In this document: positions 6,712-14,965 of the stretch, in pieces | How positions within the stretch are numbered: position 1 is the stretch's first letter | Layout: the number at the start of each line of letters is the position of its first letter | NCBI GenBank assembly: GCA_902765305.1 | Contig: CACWZI010000039.1 | Span: forward strand, 1 to 40,140 | DNA: 40,140 nt | Reading direction: 5' to 3' | Source: an uncultured Eubacteriales bacterium | GTDB taxonomy: Bacteria; Bacillota; Clostridia; Christensenellales; Aristaeellaceae | Notes under the pieces: generated by a model | Told to the model about the DNA's origin: nothing | Databases searched by the model: none | What the model saw: only the letters and a program-made list of their open reading frames with translations | Position numbers and translations under genes: made by a program

Positions 6712-6739
6712 ATTTTACGCCATATGCCGCAAATGTCAA
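6712..6739 (-). promoter_or_regulatory. metA promoter, TTGACA-16-TAAAAT
   Basis: -35 TTGACA at 6734-6739 and -10 TAAAAT at 6712-6717. A small TGAAAG/CTTTCA hairpin follows in the leader before the metA ribosome site. Confidence 0.75.
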
Positions 6740-6754
6740 ACGCTTCACGATGAT

Positions 6755-8173
6755 TTAACCGCCGATCAGCCGCTGGCACGCCCGCGCCAGCTCGTCCAGC
6801 GTGCCGCAGGGCACCATGCTGCAGTGCTGGCGCAGCCGGGTGACGCCCTTCAGGTATGGCCACTTGGCTTCCGGGATGGGGTTCATCCAGATCACGCTCC
6901 CCGCGGCCTTGGCCGCGCGCATCAGGCTGGACTCCGCCCGCTCCAGGCTCACCGACTTGGCGTCGCTGAGCACCAGCAGCACGGTGTTCGGCGTCAGCAC
7001 CGGCGGGGCCGTCGCCAACACCGCGTCCAGGGCCCGGCCTACGTTGGTACCCCTGCCCCACACCCCCGAGGTGCGCACATAGCTGTTGAACAGGTCCATG
7101 TTCTGCAGTGCGAAGGGGTTGACCCGCTGGACCTGCTCCGAAAACAGGAATATTTCGGAGTGATCGGAGATTTCGGACAGCGATTTGATGAAGCGTATCG
7201 CGAATTCGGAAAACTGGAGCATCGAGCCGGACACGTCAAACAGCATGACGATGCGCTTCTTTCGACTGTGGTGGGGCCTGTAGCGCAGCCTGCACAGCGC
7301 CCCGCCGGTGGAGAGGCCGGCGCGGATCGTGCGCCGGAAGTCCAGCGCCTGAGAACGCCCGGCCTGTTTGCGCCTGGCGACGATCTCACCGTTGATGCGG
7401 CGGGTGACCTGGTCGATCAGCTGGTGGGCCTTAGGAATATCCGATTCCCTGAAGCCCGAAATGTCCCGGAACATCAGGTCAGCGTCGCTGTCCGCCTGCA
7501 TGGCGCCCTCGGCGGCGTCCTCCAGCAGCATCTGCTGCTCCATCAGGCTCTTCATGAACACGGAGCGTATGAAGCCCTCGTAGAGCTTCGGCGCGTGCTT
7601 CATCTTCTCTGAAAACCTGTCCACCACGTCCTTCAGGTGATCCCGCTCGCTCTGGGGCATGCGGGCGTAGACGTCCCTCAGGTCCTGACGCAGGTCGATG
7701 GGCCTTCCCTGCACGCTGAGGCGCTCCTCGAGCTCCCGCTGCCGGGCCTCATATTCCTGCTGGGCCTGGGCCATGGCCGCCTGGTTCGCCTGGAATGCCT
7801 CGGCGGAGACGAAGTACAGGTCAAAGCAGCGGTCAAACACCTGCTGCTCCCGCTTCGATCCCGTGAGCATCGCCTTCAGCGCCGCCCGGACAGCGTCGCG
7901 ATCTTCAAAACCGACCAGAGCCAAAGCCTTCAGCGCGTCCTCGGTTTCGTGGATGCCCACGGCGAGCCCCTGCGCACGCAGGAAATGGGCGAAGCCCGAC
8001 ACCTTTCCGACCGGTGTCGGTTTAAGATGGACATGTGGTTGATCACCGTGGCAGTGATGATGGCAATGGCCGCCGCAGCCGCATTCCATACCATAGTCTG
8101 TTTCCGAACATTCACAGCCCTCGCCGCAATCACACGGCGTCTGGTTATACAAGGCTTCTGATGAACTCGTCAT
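6755..8173 (-). CDS. CoxE-like VWA protein with Cys/His-rich N-terminus
   Basis: The 472-residue protein ends in a von Willebrand A domain of the CoxE class. It has a MIDAS motif DVSGS at about 313-317, with the later conserved Thr in RGTN and Asp in LSDAKS. The middle (about 55-290) is helical and charged, as in CoxE/YeiN-like partners of MoxR ATPases. The striking part is residues 14-49, which hold 8 Cys (14, 16, 20, 22, 31, 33, 37, 41) and 7 His (36, 38-40, 42, 47, 49), a probable metal-binding tail. The gene overlaps the moxR gene by 29 bases, so the two are co-translated. CoxD/CoxE-type pairs mature metal enzymes, and here the pair lies beside the Ni-CODH genes. The ATG at 8173 is preferred to a TTG two codons upstream on spacing. 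Confidence 0.88.
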   Translation of the reverse strand: MTSSSEALYNQTPCDCGEGCECSETDYGMECGCGGHCHHHCHGDQPHVHLKPTPVGKVSGFAHFLRAQGLAVGIHETEDALKALALVGFEDRDAVRAALKAMLTGSKREQQVFDRCFDLYFVSAEAFQANQAAMAQAQQEYEARQRELEERLSVQGRPIDLRQDLRDVYARMPQSERDHLKDVVDRFSEKMKHAPKLYEGFIRSVFMKSLMEQQMLLEDAAEGAMQADSDADLMFRDISGFRESDIPKAHQLIDQVTRRINGEIVARRKQAGRSQALDFRRTIRAGLSTGGALCRLRYRPHHSRKKRIVMLFDVSGSMLQFSEFAIRFIKSLSEISDHSEIFLFSEQVQRVNPFALQNMDLFNSYVRTSGVWGRGTNVGRALDAVLATAPPVLTPNTVLLVLSDAKSVSLERAESSLMRAAKAAGSVIWMNPIPEAKWPYLKGVTRLRQHCSMVPCGTLDELARACQRLIGG

Positions 8174-9011
8174 CGGCAAGCATCTCCCGGATGTCGTCGT
8201 TGTTCTTCAGGGCAAAGCCTATGGTCTGTTCGCAGCTCTCATCGTCCAGCTCGTCCACGCCAAGGGCCATCAGCGCGCTGGCCCAGTCCAGCGATTCGGC
8301 CACCGAGGGCTTTTTGGTCACCTTTTCGCTCTGCCTGAGAAAGGCCACCGCCCGGGCCACCTGGGCCGCGAGGGTCTCGCCCAGGCCGGGCAGCTTCGAG
8401 GTCAGTATGGCGATTTCCTTCTCAATGCCCGGATATTCCAGATAGAGGTAGGCGCAGCGCCTGCGCAGCGCTTCCGACAGCGGTCGGGTATGGTTGCTGG
8501 TCAGCACGATGAAGGGCATGCTCCGGGCATGCACGGTGCCGTATTCCGGAATGGTGACCTGCATCTCGCTGAGCAGCTCCAGCAGGAAGGCCTCGAACTC
8601 GGCGTCCGCCTTGTCGATCTCGTCGATCAGCAGCACCACCGGATCCTGACTGCGTATGGATTTGAGCAGAGGGCGCTCCAGCAGGTAATCCTCGCTGAAC
8701 AGGTCCTTCATGGACTGGCGCTGACCGTCCTGGCCGCCCATCTGTATGGCCAACAGCTGCTTCTGGTAGTTCCATTCGTACAGGGCCTTGGATTCGTCCA
8801 GGCCCTCGTAGCATTGCAGGCGCACCAGTTCCCGCCCAAATGCCCTGGAAGCGGCCTTGGCCACCTCCGTCTTGCCGACGCCCGCCGCGCCTTCGATCAG
8901 CAACGGCCGGTTCAGCCTGGCCGCGACGTACAGCGTGGTCACCAGGGCGTCGTCGGCAATATAGCTTTCATCGTTGAGCTTTTCCTTCAGTTGTTTCAGC
9001 GCTTCGCGCAC
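8145..9011 (-). CDS. MoxR-family AAA+ ATPase (CoxD-like)
   Basis: The 288-residue AAA+ ATPase has a Walker A GAAGVGKT at 41-48, Walker B LLIDEID at 127-133, sensor-1 LTSNHTR near 170 and an Arg-rich finger EALRRRC just after. Its EYGTVHARSMPFIVLTSN stretch is the usual MoxR/CoxD layout. MoxR proteins act as chaperones with a VWA partner, here the overlapping downstream gene. CoxD is known to help assemble the CuMo site of aerobic CO dehydrogenase. The start is GTG at 9011, with AAGGG nine bases upstream and no in-frame ATG nearby. It has its own promoter (9060-9089), separated from the ferredoxin gene by a long hairpin. Confidence 0.93.
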   Translation of the reverse strand: MREALKQLKEKLNDESYIADDALVTTLYVAARLNRPLLIEGAAGVGKTEVAKAASRAFGRELVRLQCYEGLDESKALYEWNYQKQLLAIQMGGQDGQRQSMKDLFSEDYLLERPLLKSIRSQDPVVLLIDEIDKADAEFEAFLLELLSEMQVTIPEYGTVHARSMPFIVLTSNHTRPLSEALRRRCAYLYLEYPGIEKEIAILTSKLPGLGETLAAQVARAVAFLRQSEKVTKKPSVAESLDWASALMALGVDELDDESCEQTIGFALKNNDDIREMLADDEFIRSLV

Positions 9012-9059
9012 ATTGGCACAACCCTTCTGTCTGATATTGCATCGTTGATCGCGTTTGCT

Positions 9060-9089
9060 ATTATATCAAAAAAACTGGGAAGTGCGCAA
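9060..9089 (-). promoter_or_regulatory. Promoter of the moxR/VWA operon
   Basis: TTGCGC (9084-9089), an 18-base spacer and TATAAT (9060-9065). The -10 is perfect and the -35 is weak. Confidence 0.6.
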
Positions 9090-9101
9090 CCGAATTCACC
9101 A

Positions 9102-9158
9102 AAGTATAAAGAACAGGGCATTTTCGCCATTCAGCGAGAATGCCCTGTTCTTTATACT
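9102..9158. repeat. Long inverted repeat between ferredoxin and moxR genes
   Basis: The arms at 9102-9127 and 9134-9159 form a roughly 26-bp stem with a single G-U. A stretch of nine T follows on the plus strand. It lies 10 bases beyond the ferredoxin stop. It would be a strong terminator for plus-strand transcription, but no plus-strand gene precedes it; on the minus strand the stem is followed only by TGGTG. It may be a bidirectional terminator or a small mobile palindrome. Confidence 0.8.
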
Positions 9159-9167
9159 TATTTTTTT

Positions 9168-9548
9168 TTACTTTTCCACCACGCTCAGCAGCTCCATCGG
9201 GCAGGCCTTGGCACAAATGCCGCAGGCGATGCACTTGGTGGCCACGTCGCCCATCGTCATCACCTGCATGGGACACGCCTTGACGCACTCGCCGCAACCT
9301 ACGCACAGCTTCTTGTTGATCATGTAGACGCCGGTCTTGGGATTCTGGCTGATCGCGCCATGGGTGCAGGTGCGCATGCACTTGCCGCACTGTATGCAGG
9401 TCTTGACCTTTGCCTCGCCCTTGTTGTCCACGATCTGGATGCAGCTCTTGGCCGGATCAAACACCTTGTAAAAGGCCTCGGAGCAGGCCCGTACGCAGCT
9501 CAGGCACGCCATGCACCTGATATCTTTATTGGCAACCAGTTTCTTCAT
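9168..9548 (-). CDS. Polyferredoxin with four [4Fe-4S] motifs, CooF-like
   Basis: A 126-residue electron carrier. Four CxxCxxCxxxC motifs sit at Cys 12-15-18-22, 51-54-57-61, 82-85-88-92 and 106-109-112-116. The last two motifs are followed by Pro, as in classical bacterial ferredoxins; the first two lack it, as in CooF/HycB-type subunits. It has no signal peptide, so it is cytosolic. Its divergent position from cooS suggests it passes electrons to or from the CO dehydrogenase. GGAGG precedes the ATG by nine bases. It is a single-gene transcript from the promoter at 9582-9611. I leave the symbol empty because CooF is only inferred from architecture and context. Confidence 0.88.
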   Translation of the reverse strand: MKKLVANKDIRCMACLSCVRACSEAFYKVFDPAKSCIQIVDNKGEAKVKTCIQCGKCMRTCTHGAISQNPKTGVYMINKKLCVGCGECVKACPMQVMTMGDVATKCIACGICAKACPMELLSVVEK

Positions 9549-9581
9549 TTGTTTATCCCTCCATACTCATGTATGCGTCAT

Positions 9582-9611
9582 ATTATAAACCATAAATGGC
9601 AGTTATGTAAA
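9582..9611 (-). promoter_or_regulatory. Ferredoxin gene promoter with inverted repeat at the -35
   Basis: TTTACA (9606-9611), an 18-base spacer and TATAAT (9582-9587). An inverted repeat GTTAT-N6-ATAAC at 9602-9617 covers the -35 and could be a regulator site. Confidence 0.65.
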
Positions 9612-9745
9612 TATAACAAATATTAGTGCTATATAACCCCGACAGATTTCGGCATTAACTGCCCTGTAATGTATATTTCATTTCCGTATCATAAAAATTA
9701 AATCAAAGATTCGCTGCAAATATGCCTCCGGGGGGGATATTTTCG

Positions 9746-9774
9746 TTGACTTTGTAACGCCAATTTGATAAAAT
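9746..9774 (+). promoter_or_regulatory. cooS-cooC-acsB promoter, TTGACT-17-TAAAAT
   Basis: -35 TTGACT at 9746-9751, -10 TAAAAT at 9769-9774. The inferred start point near 9781 leaves a leader of about 180 bases before cooS. Confidence 0.8.
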
Positions 9775-9775
9775 G

Positions 9776-9796
9776 ATACCAACCATGGTATGGTAT
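9776..9796 (+). promoter_or_regulatory. Candidate operator at the cooS transcription start
   Basis: The half-sites ATACCA (9776-9781) and TGGTAT (9791-9796) are exact inverted copies nine bases apart, and they lie immediately after the -10. A repressor bound here would block initiation. The regulator is not identified. Confidence 0.5.
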
Positions 9797-9959
9797 GCAA
9801 AGCTGTTGATTGCAGTCTGGCCTGAAAGGTTTGTATCCTCAATATAGCGATTGTCGATGCGAACATCTCGATGGCCGCCGGGACCGTAGTCGATCCCATC
9901 GGCACGGCCTTGCACCGCACCTGTTATGCTACAACTACAATGTTTGGGAGGAAATCACA
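9797..9959 (+). other. Long leader of the cooS operon
   Basis: About 160 untranslated bases. They contain complementary blocks, for example CGATGG near 9869 with CCATCG near 9896, and GGCCG with CGGCC around 9873 and 9900, so a folded leader is likely. I do not recognise a riboswitch core and see no terminator with a T run. It ends with the GGGAGG ribosome site of cooS. Confidence 0.4.
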
Positions 9960-11858
9960 TTGAGCGAGATCACCAACACCTTCATCACTCTCGAAGAGAT
10001 GGAAGCTGCGACCAATCGCCTGCTCGAAACCGCGGCGGCGGTAGGCGCCGACACCTGGCAGCAGCGCGTCAAGAACCAGACCCCGCACTGTAAGTTCGGC
10101 GAAGAGGGCATCTGCTGTCGCATCTGCACCATGGGCCCCTGCCGCATCACCCCCAAGGCTCCCCGCGGCATCTGCGGCTGCGACCGCGACGGCATCGTCG
10201 GTCGCAACTACCTGCGCTTTACCGCCGGCGGCGCCGCGACCCACTCCGACCACGGCCGCAACATCGCCCATGTGCTGTACCTGTCCAAGGACGGCGGCGA
10301 TTACCAGGTCAAGGACCCCGAGAAGCTGATCCGCATCGCCAAGGAATGGGACATCGAGACCGAGGGGCGCGACATCTACGACCTGGCCCATGAGGTCGCC
10401 GAGACCGGCCTGATGGAGTACGGCAAGCCCTTCGGCATCCAGCGCTTCCTGAAGCGCGCCCCCGAGGTGCGCCAAAAGGTCTGGCACGACGCCGGCATCG
10501 AGCCCCGCGCCATCGACCGCGAGGTTTCCCAGTCCATGCACATGACCCATATGGGCTGCTCCTCCCTGCCCGAGGCCCTGGTCCGCCAGTCCCTGCGTGC
10601 CGGCATGTCCGACGGCTGGGGCGGCTCCATGATGGGCACCGAGTTCTCCGACGTGCTGTTCGGCACCCCCAAGCCCGTGGACACCAACGCCAACCTGGGC
10701 GTCATGGAAGAGGACATGGTCAACATCATCGTCCACGGCCACGATCCGTCGCTGTCTGAGATGATCGTGTTCTACGCCCAGGATCCCGAGATGGTGGCCC
10801 TGGCCAAGGAAATGGGCGCGAAGGGCATCAACGTGGCCGGCGTCTGCTGCACCGCCAACGAGGTCGCCATGCGCCACGGCATCCCCATGGCCGGCAACTT
10901 CCTGCAGCAGGAGAACGTGGTGCTGACCGGCGCCTGCGAAGCCATCGTCGTGGACGTGCAGTGCATCTTCCCCGCCCTCGGCCCCCTGTCCAAGTGCTTC
11001 CACACCAAGTTCGTGACCACCTCCCCCATCGCCCAGATGCCCGATTCCGACTACATCGAGTTCAATGAGGCGACTGCCGGTGAGAACGCGAAGAAGATCG
11101 TGGAGATGGCCGTGCGCAACTTCAAGAACCGCAAGCCCGAGCTGGTTCACATTCCCCAGCTGAAGACCAACGCCACCGTCGGCTACTCCGTCGAGGCCAT
11201 CAAGAAGTGCCTGGACGGCGTCACCAACAGCCACGTGGACGAGGTCAACACCATGATCCCTCTGATCCAGTGCGTTAAGTCCGGCGTGCTGCGCGGCGCC
11301 GTGGCCCTGGTCGGCTGCAACAACCCCCGCGTACGCCACGACTACGCCCACATCGAGCTGATGAAGAAGATGATCGCCAACGACATCATCGTCATCGTGT
11401 CCGGCTGCTCCGCCCAGGCTGCCGCCAAGGCCGGCCTGCTGAGCAAGGAGGCCAAGAACCTGTGCGGCGAGGGCCTCAAGCGCGTCTGCGAGCTGGTGGA
11501 CATCCCGCCGATTCTGCACATGGGCTCCTGCGTGGACATCTCCCGCATGATGATCCTGGCCGCCGACATCGCCAAGGACTGGGGTATCGACATCTGCGAC
11601 GTGCCCGTCGTGGGCTGCGCGCCTGAGTACATGTCCGAGAAGGCCGTGTCCATCGGCAACTACGTCGTGGCCACCGGCATCGACACCTTCCTGGGCGTCA
11701 ACCCCTACACCAAGGGCGGCCCCGCCATCGAGGGCCTGCTGCAGGGCAGCATCAAGGATTGGGTCGGCGCGAACTTCACCGTCGAGCTGGACATCGAAAA
11801 GATGGGCGACGACATGATCGAGCGCATCGAAGAAAAGCGCGTCGCGCTGGGCATTTAA
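9960..11858 (+). CDS. cooS: Anaerobic Ni-Fe carbon monoxide dehydrogenase
   Basis: CooS/AcsA interconverts CO2 and CO and feeds CO to acetyl-CoA synthase. The product is 632 residues, the usual length. The TTG start at 9960 has GGAGG eight bases upstream; longer readings lack a ribosome site. The D- and B-cluster cysteines are C44 and C52, then C53, C56, C61 and C72 or C74. All six C-cluster ligand motifs are visible in order: VHGHDPS (His), GVCCTANE, VDVQCIF, VGCNNPR, VSGCSAQ and MGSCVDIS. It heads the cooS-cooC-acsB operon. It lacks the long N-terminal extension of archaeal CdhA. It is cytosolic and likely served by the divergent polyferredoxin. Confidence 0.97.
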   Translation: MSEITNTFITLEEMEAATNRLLETAAAVGADTWQQRVKNQTPHCKFGEEGICCRICTMGPCRITPKAPRGICGCDRDGIVGRNYLRFTAGGAATHSDHGRNIAHVLYLSKDGGDYQVKDPEKLIRIAKEWDIETEGRDIYDLAHEVAETGLMEYGKPFGIQRFLKRAPEVRQKVWHDAGIEPRAIDREVSQSMHMTHMGCSSLPEALVRQSLRAGMSDGWGGSMMGTEFSDVLFGTPKPVDTNANLGVMEEDMVNIIVHGHDPSLSEMIVFYAQDPEMVALAKEMGAKGINVAGVCCTANEVAMRHGIPMAGNFLQQENVVLTGACEAIVVDVQCIFPALGPLSKCFHTKFVTTSPIAQMPDSDYIEFNEATAGENAKKIVEMAVRNFKNRKPELVHIPQLKTNATVGYSVEAIKKCLDGVTNSHVDEVNTMIPLIQCVKSGVLRGAVALVGCNNPRVRHDYAHIELMKKMIANDIIVIVSGCSAQAAAKAGLLSKEAKNLCGEGLKRVCELVDIPPILHMGSCVDISRMMILAADIAKDWGIDICDVPVVGCAPEYMSEKAVSIGNYVVATGIDTFLGVNPYTKGGPAIEGLLQGSIKDWVGANFTVELDIEKMGDDMIERIEEKRVALGI

Positions 11859-11944
11859 GTATGAATTTGGAATTGGGAACGGGGAATTGGGAATGATTTG
11901 AGCCTTTCCCCCTTCCCTATGACATCGAAAGGATTCAGTATACT
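11859..11944 (+). repeat. GGAATTGGGAA short tandem repeats between cooS and cooC
   Basis: The spacer holds repeated GGAATTGGGAA-like words (about 11869-11894) followed by a complementary pyrimidine run (CCTTTCCCCCTTCCC). It could fold into a loose G-A/T-C stem. No promoter is seen, so cooC is read from cooS; the spacer may tune its expression. Confidence 0.45.
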
Positions 11945-12718
11945 ATGAAGGTTGCAATCACCGGAAAGGGCGGCGTCGGAAAGACCACCCTGTCCTCCAT
12001 ACTGGCAAGGCTTTACGCCGACGAGGGCCGCACGGTCCTGGCCGCGGACGTCGACCCGGACGCGAACCTGGGCCTGGCGCTGGGCTTTACCGAGGAGGAG
12101 GTCAATTCCATCACCCCCATCTCCAAGATGCGCAAGCTGGTTGAGGAGCGCACCGGCGCGAACAGCCTGAACAAGTTCTTCAAGCTGAATCCCCAGGTCA
12201 GCGACATCCCCGACACCTATGCCCGCGAGATCAATGGCGTCAAGCTGCTGGTGATGGGCACGGTGGAAACCGGCGGCTCCGGCTGCGTATGTCCCGAGCA
12301 CGTGATGCTCAAGGCCATACTCTCCAGCCTGATCTTCCGCAAGGACGACGTGGTCATCATGGACATGGAGGCCGGCCTGGAGCACCTGGGCCGCGGCACC
12401 GCCAGCATGATGGACCAATTCATCGTCGTGATCGAGCCCGGCGCCCGCAGCATACAGACCTACGCCAAGGTCAAGCAGCTGGCCGCCGACCTGGGCATCA
12501 CCCGGGTGCGCGTGGTGGCCAACAAGGTGCGAAATGCGGACGACGAGGCCTTCCTGAAGGCCCGCATCCCCGAGGACGCCCTGCTGGGCTTCATCCACTA
12601 CGACGCGGACGTGATCGACGCCGACCGGCGCGGCATGTCGCCCTACGATACAAGCGCACGCACCGTCGATGAGATTCGTGCCATCAAGGCGCGCATCGAC
12701 AGCGAGAAGGAAGCCTGA
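11945..12718 (+). CDS. cooC: CODH nickel-insertion ATPase
   Basis: CooC/AcsF is a MinD-like P-loop ATPase that delivers nickel to the CODH C-cluster or the ACS A-cluster. The 257-residue product has the deviant Walker A GKGGVGKT at 7-14 with the signature Lys8, and AADVDPDANL as switch I. The metal-binding CxC motif is at C114 and C116 (GSGCVCPEH), which bridges the dimer in known CooC. VIMDMEAGLEHLGRGT forms the Walker B/switch II region. Its position between cooS and acsB means it could serve either enzyme. An AAAGGATT ribosome site precedes the ATG. Confidence 0.95.
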   Translation: MKVAITGKGGVGKTTLSSILARLYADEGRTVLAADVDPDANLGLALGFTEEEVNSITPISKMRKLVEERTGANSLNKFFKLNPQVSDIPDTYAREINGVKLLVMGTVETGGSGCVCPEHVMLKAILSSLIFRKDDVVIMDMEAGLEHLGRGTASMMDQFIVVIEPGARSIQTYAKVKQLAADLGITRVRVVANKVRNADDEAFLKARIPEDALLGFIHYDADVIDADRRGMSPYDTSARTVDEIRAIKARIDSEKEA

Positions 12719-12789
12719 TTCGCTGCCGTGCGCATTTCTCCATGACGGCACAAATCACAGAATCAATCATGAAAGGAATGTAGAGATAG

Positions 12790-14925
12790 ATGGGACTGTT
12801 TCAAACCGTATTCCGTGGCTCCGATGAAATGTACTTCAAGGCGGAGGAAGAGCTGAACAAGGTCATCGCCGAGCTGGGCGAGGACGCCCCCATGACGATG
12901 CCCGACACCGCCTATTTCCTGGCCTGCATCTACGCCTACCTGGGCCAGAAGGTCACCACCCTGGGCGAGCTGAAGACCGCGCTGGCCTCCATCCGCGCGA
13001 TGATGACCCGGGACAACCGCACCAAGAGCATCTTCGATTCCGGCGTGGCCACCGCCATGGCGGCCGAGGTAATCGAGGCGACCAAGTACGCCCGCACCCC
13101 CACCCCCTATGAGGGCACCCAGTACCACGGCCACTTCTCCGACGCCGAGGTGCGCGAGCTGGGCGTTCCGCTGGTCACCCGCGACATCCCCGGCTTCGTG
13201 GTCATGATCGGTCCCGCCCCTTCCGTCGAGGAAGCGGTGGACATGGTCAAGGGCTACCAGAGCCGCGGCATCTTCGTGTTCATGATCGGCGGCATCATCG
13301 ATCAGGTGCACAGCGCCGGCGTGAACACCGGCTTCGGCGTCCGCTGCGTGCCCGTCGGCCCCGACATCTGGTCCGTCGGCCACGTCATCAGCCTGGTTAC
13401 CCGCGCCACCATGATCTTCGGCGCCACCGAGCCCGGCGACGCCCAGGCGTTCCACGACTACACCATGGCCCGCATCTTTGCTTTCGTCAACGCCTACGCG
13501 CCCGTGGACGACATCGTCGTGGCCTGCGGCGCCGGCGCCATCAAGATGGGCTTCCCGGTCATCACCAACGACGACCACGATCCCACCTGGCCCGTGCCGA
13601 AGAGCCTGATCGTCTACAAGGACACCAAGGACTGGATCGAGACCTCCCTGGAGGCCCGCGACATCAAGATCAAGATCACCAACATCGACATCCCCGTGGC
13701 CTTCTCCTCCGCCTACGAGGGCGAGATCATCCGCAAGAAGGACATGCGCATCGAGATGGACGGCTCCCGCGTGGACTGCGTCGAGCTGGTGCAGACCAAG
13801 GAGCCCCACGAGATCGAGGACCATCGCATCACCCTGGAAGGCCCCGACTTCGACCAGTTTGAGGTCGGTGAGAAGATCCCGATCGCCTACATCGTGGACG
13901 TCTGCGGCAAGAGCATGCAGACCGACTTCGAGGGCGTGTTCGAGCGCAAGTTCCACAGCTTCCTGAACTGCATCGAGGGCGTCATGCACACCGGCCAGCG
14001 CGACATGATCCGCATCCGCGTGTCCAACGCCTCCTTCGACGCCGGCTTCCGCGCCCGCCACATCGGCGAGGTGCTGTACGCCAAGATCAAGAGCGAGTAC
14101 GACACCGTCGTGGACAAGTGCCAGGTGCGCATCTACACCGATCCCGAGAAGGTCAAGGAGCTGCGCGCCGAGGCCAACCACACCTTCGACCAGCGCGACG
14201 AGCGCCTGAAGACCATGACCGACGAGAGCGTGGATGTGTTCTACACCTGCATCCTGTGCCAGGCCTTCTCCCCCTCTCACGTCTGCATCGTCACCCCCGA
14301 GCGCCTGGGCCTGTGCGGCGCCGTGTCTTGGCTGGATGCCAAGGCCACCAATGAGCTGGACCCCAACGGCCCCTGCCAGATCGTGCCCAAGAGCCGCATG
14401 ATCGACGAGCGCACCGGCCGCTATGAGGACGTCAACGAGGCCGTCAACAAGTACAGCCACGGCGCGCTGGAGCAGGTCACCCTGTACTCCATCATGGAAG
14501 ACCCGATGACCTCCTGCGGCTGCTTCGAGTGCATCTGCGGCATCGAGCCCCTGTCCAACGGCGTGGTCATCGTCAACCGCGAGCACGTGGGCATGACCCC
14601 CATGGGCATGAGCTTCAGCGAGCTGGCCTCCATGACCGGCGGCGGCGTGCAGACCCCGGGCTTCATGGGCCACGGCAAGCACTTCATCGCCTCCAAGAAG
14701 TTCATCAAGGCCGAGGGCGGCCTGGCCCGCATCGTCTGGCTGCCGAAAGCCCTGAAAGAGCAGATCGCCGAGCGCCTGGACGAGTCCGCCAAGGAGCTCT
14801 ACGGCATCGACAACTTCTCCAGCATGATCGCTGACGAGACCGTCTGCACCGAGGACCCCGAGGAGCTGCTCAACTACCTGACCGAGGTGGGCCATCCCGT
14901 GCTGGGCATGGAGCCTCTGATGTAG
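12790..14925 (+). CDS. acsB: Acetyl-CoA synthase, catalytic subunit
   Basis: AcsB condenses CO, a methyl group from the corrinoid protein and CoA into acetyl-CoA. The 711-residue product keeps all A-cluster ligands. Cys 487, 490, 499 and 509 match the [4Fe-4S] ligands of the Moorella enzyme (506, 509, 518, 528), and Cys 576 and 578 form the CGC motif for the distal nickel (595, 597). The offset of 19 is constant. The first ~310 residues are the CODH-binding domain with the CO channel, so bacterial rather than archaeal architecture is present. It is the last gene of the operon, ending at the terminator 14966-15003. acsC, acsD and acsE do not follow, which is unusual for acetogens. Confidence 0.97.
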   Translation: MGLFQTVFRGSDEMYFKAEEELNKVIAELGEDAPMTMPDTAYFLACIYAYLGQKVTTLGELKTALASIRAMMTRDNRTKSIFDSGVATAMAAEVIEATKYARTPTPYEGTQYHGHFSDAEVRELGVPLVTRDIPGFVVMIGPAPSVEEAVDMVKGYQSRGIFVFMIGGIIDQVHSAGVNTGFGVRCVPVGPDIWSVGHVISLVTRATMIFGATEPGDAQAFHDYTMARIFAFVNAYAPVDDIVVACGAGAIKMGFPVITNDDHDPTWPVPKSLIVYKDTKDWIETSLEARDIKIKITNIDIPVAFSSAYEGEIIRKKDMRIEMDGSRVDCVELVQTKEPHEIEDHRITLEGPDFDQFEVGEKIPIAYIVDVCGKSMQTDFEGVFERKFHSFLNCIEGVMHTGQRDMIRIRVSNASFDAGFRARHIGEVLYAKIKSEYDTVVDKCQVRIYTDPEKVKELRAEANHTFDQRDERLKTMTDESVDVFYTCILCQAFSPSHVCIVTPERLGLCGAVSWLDAKATNELDPNGPCQIVPKSRMIDERTGRYEDVNEAVNKYSHGALEQVTLYSIMEDPMTSCGCFECICGIEPLSNGVVIVNREHVGMTPMGMSFSELASMTGGGVQTPGFMGHGKHFIASKKFIKAEGGLARIVWLPKALKEQIAERLDESAKELYGIDNFSSMIADETVCTEDPEELLNYLTEVGHPVLGMEPLM

Positions 14926-14965
14926 TCGGCAAGGCCGACAGCTATTTGCTGCCGCGCATATGCAT

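Noticed and set aside
5526-6758. A 410-codon plus-strand frame opposite metA and the RNA gene
   Set aside because: metA matches E. coli residue by residue at the active site; the plus-strand product has no recognisable features.
9678-9920. Minus-strand ORFs of 70-80 codons in the ferredoxin-cooS gap
   Set aside because: No ribosome site or domain; they overlap the cooS promoter and leader.
9924-11519. A 531-codon minus-strand frame opposite cooS
   Set aside because: Same artefact. cooS has full family motifs and a ribosome site; the opposite frame has neither.
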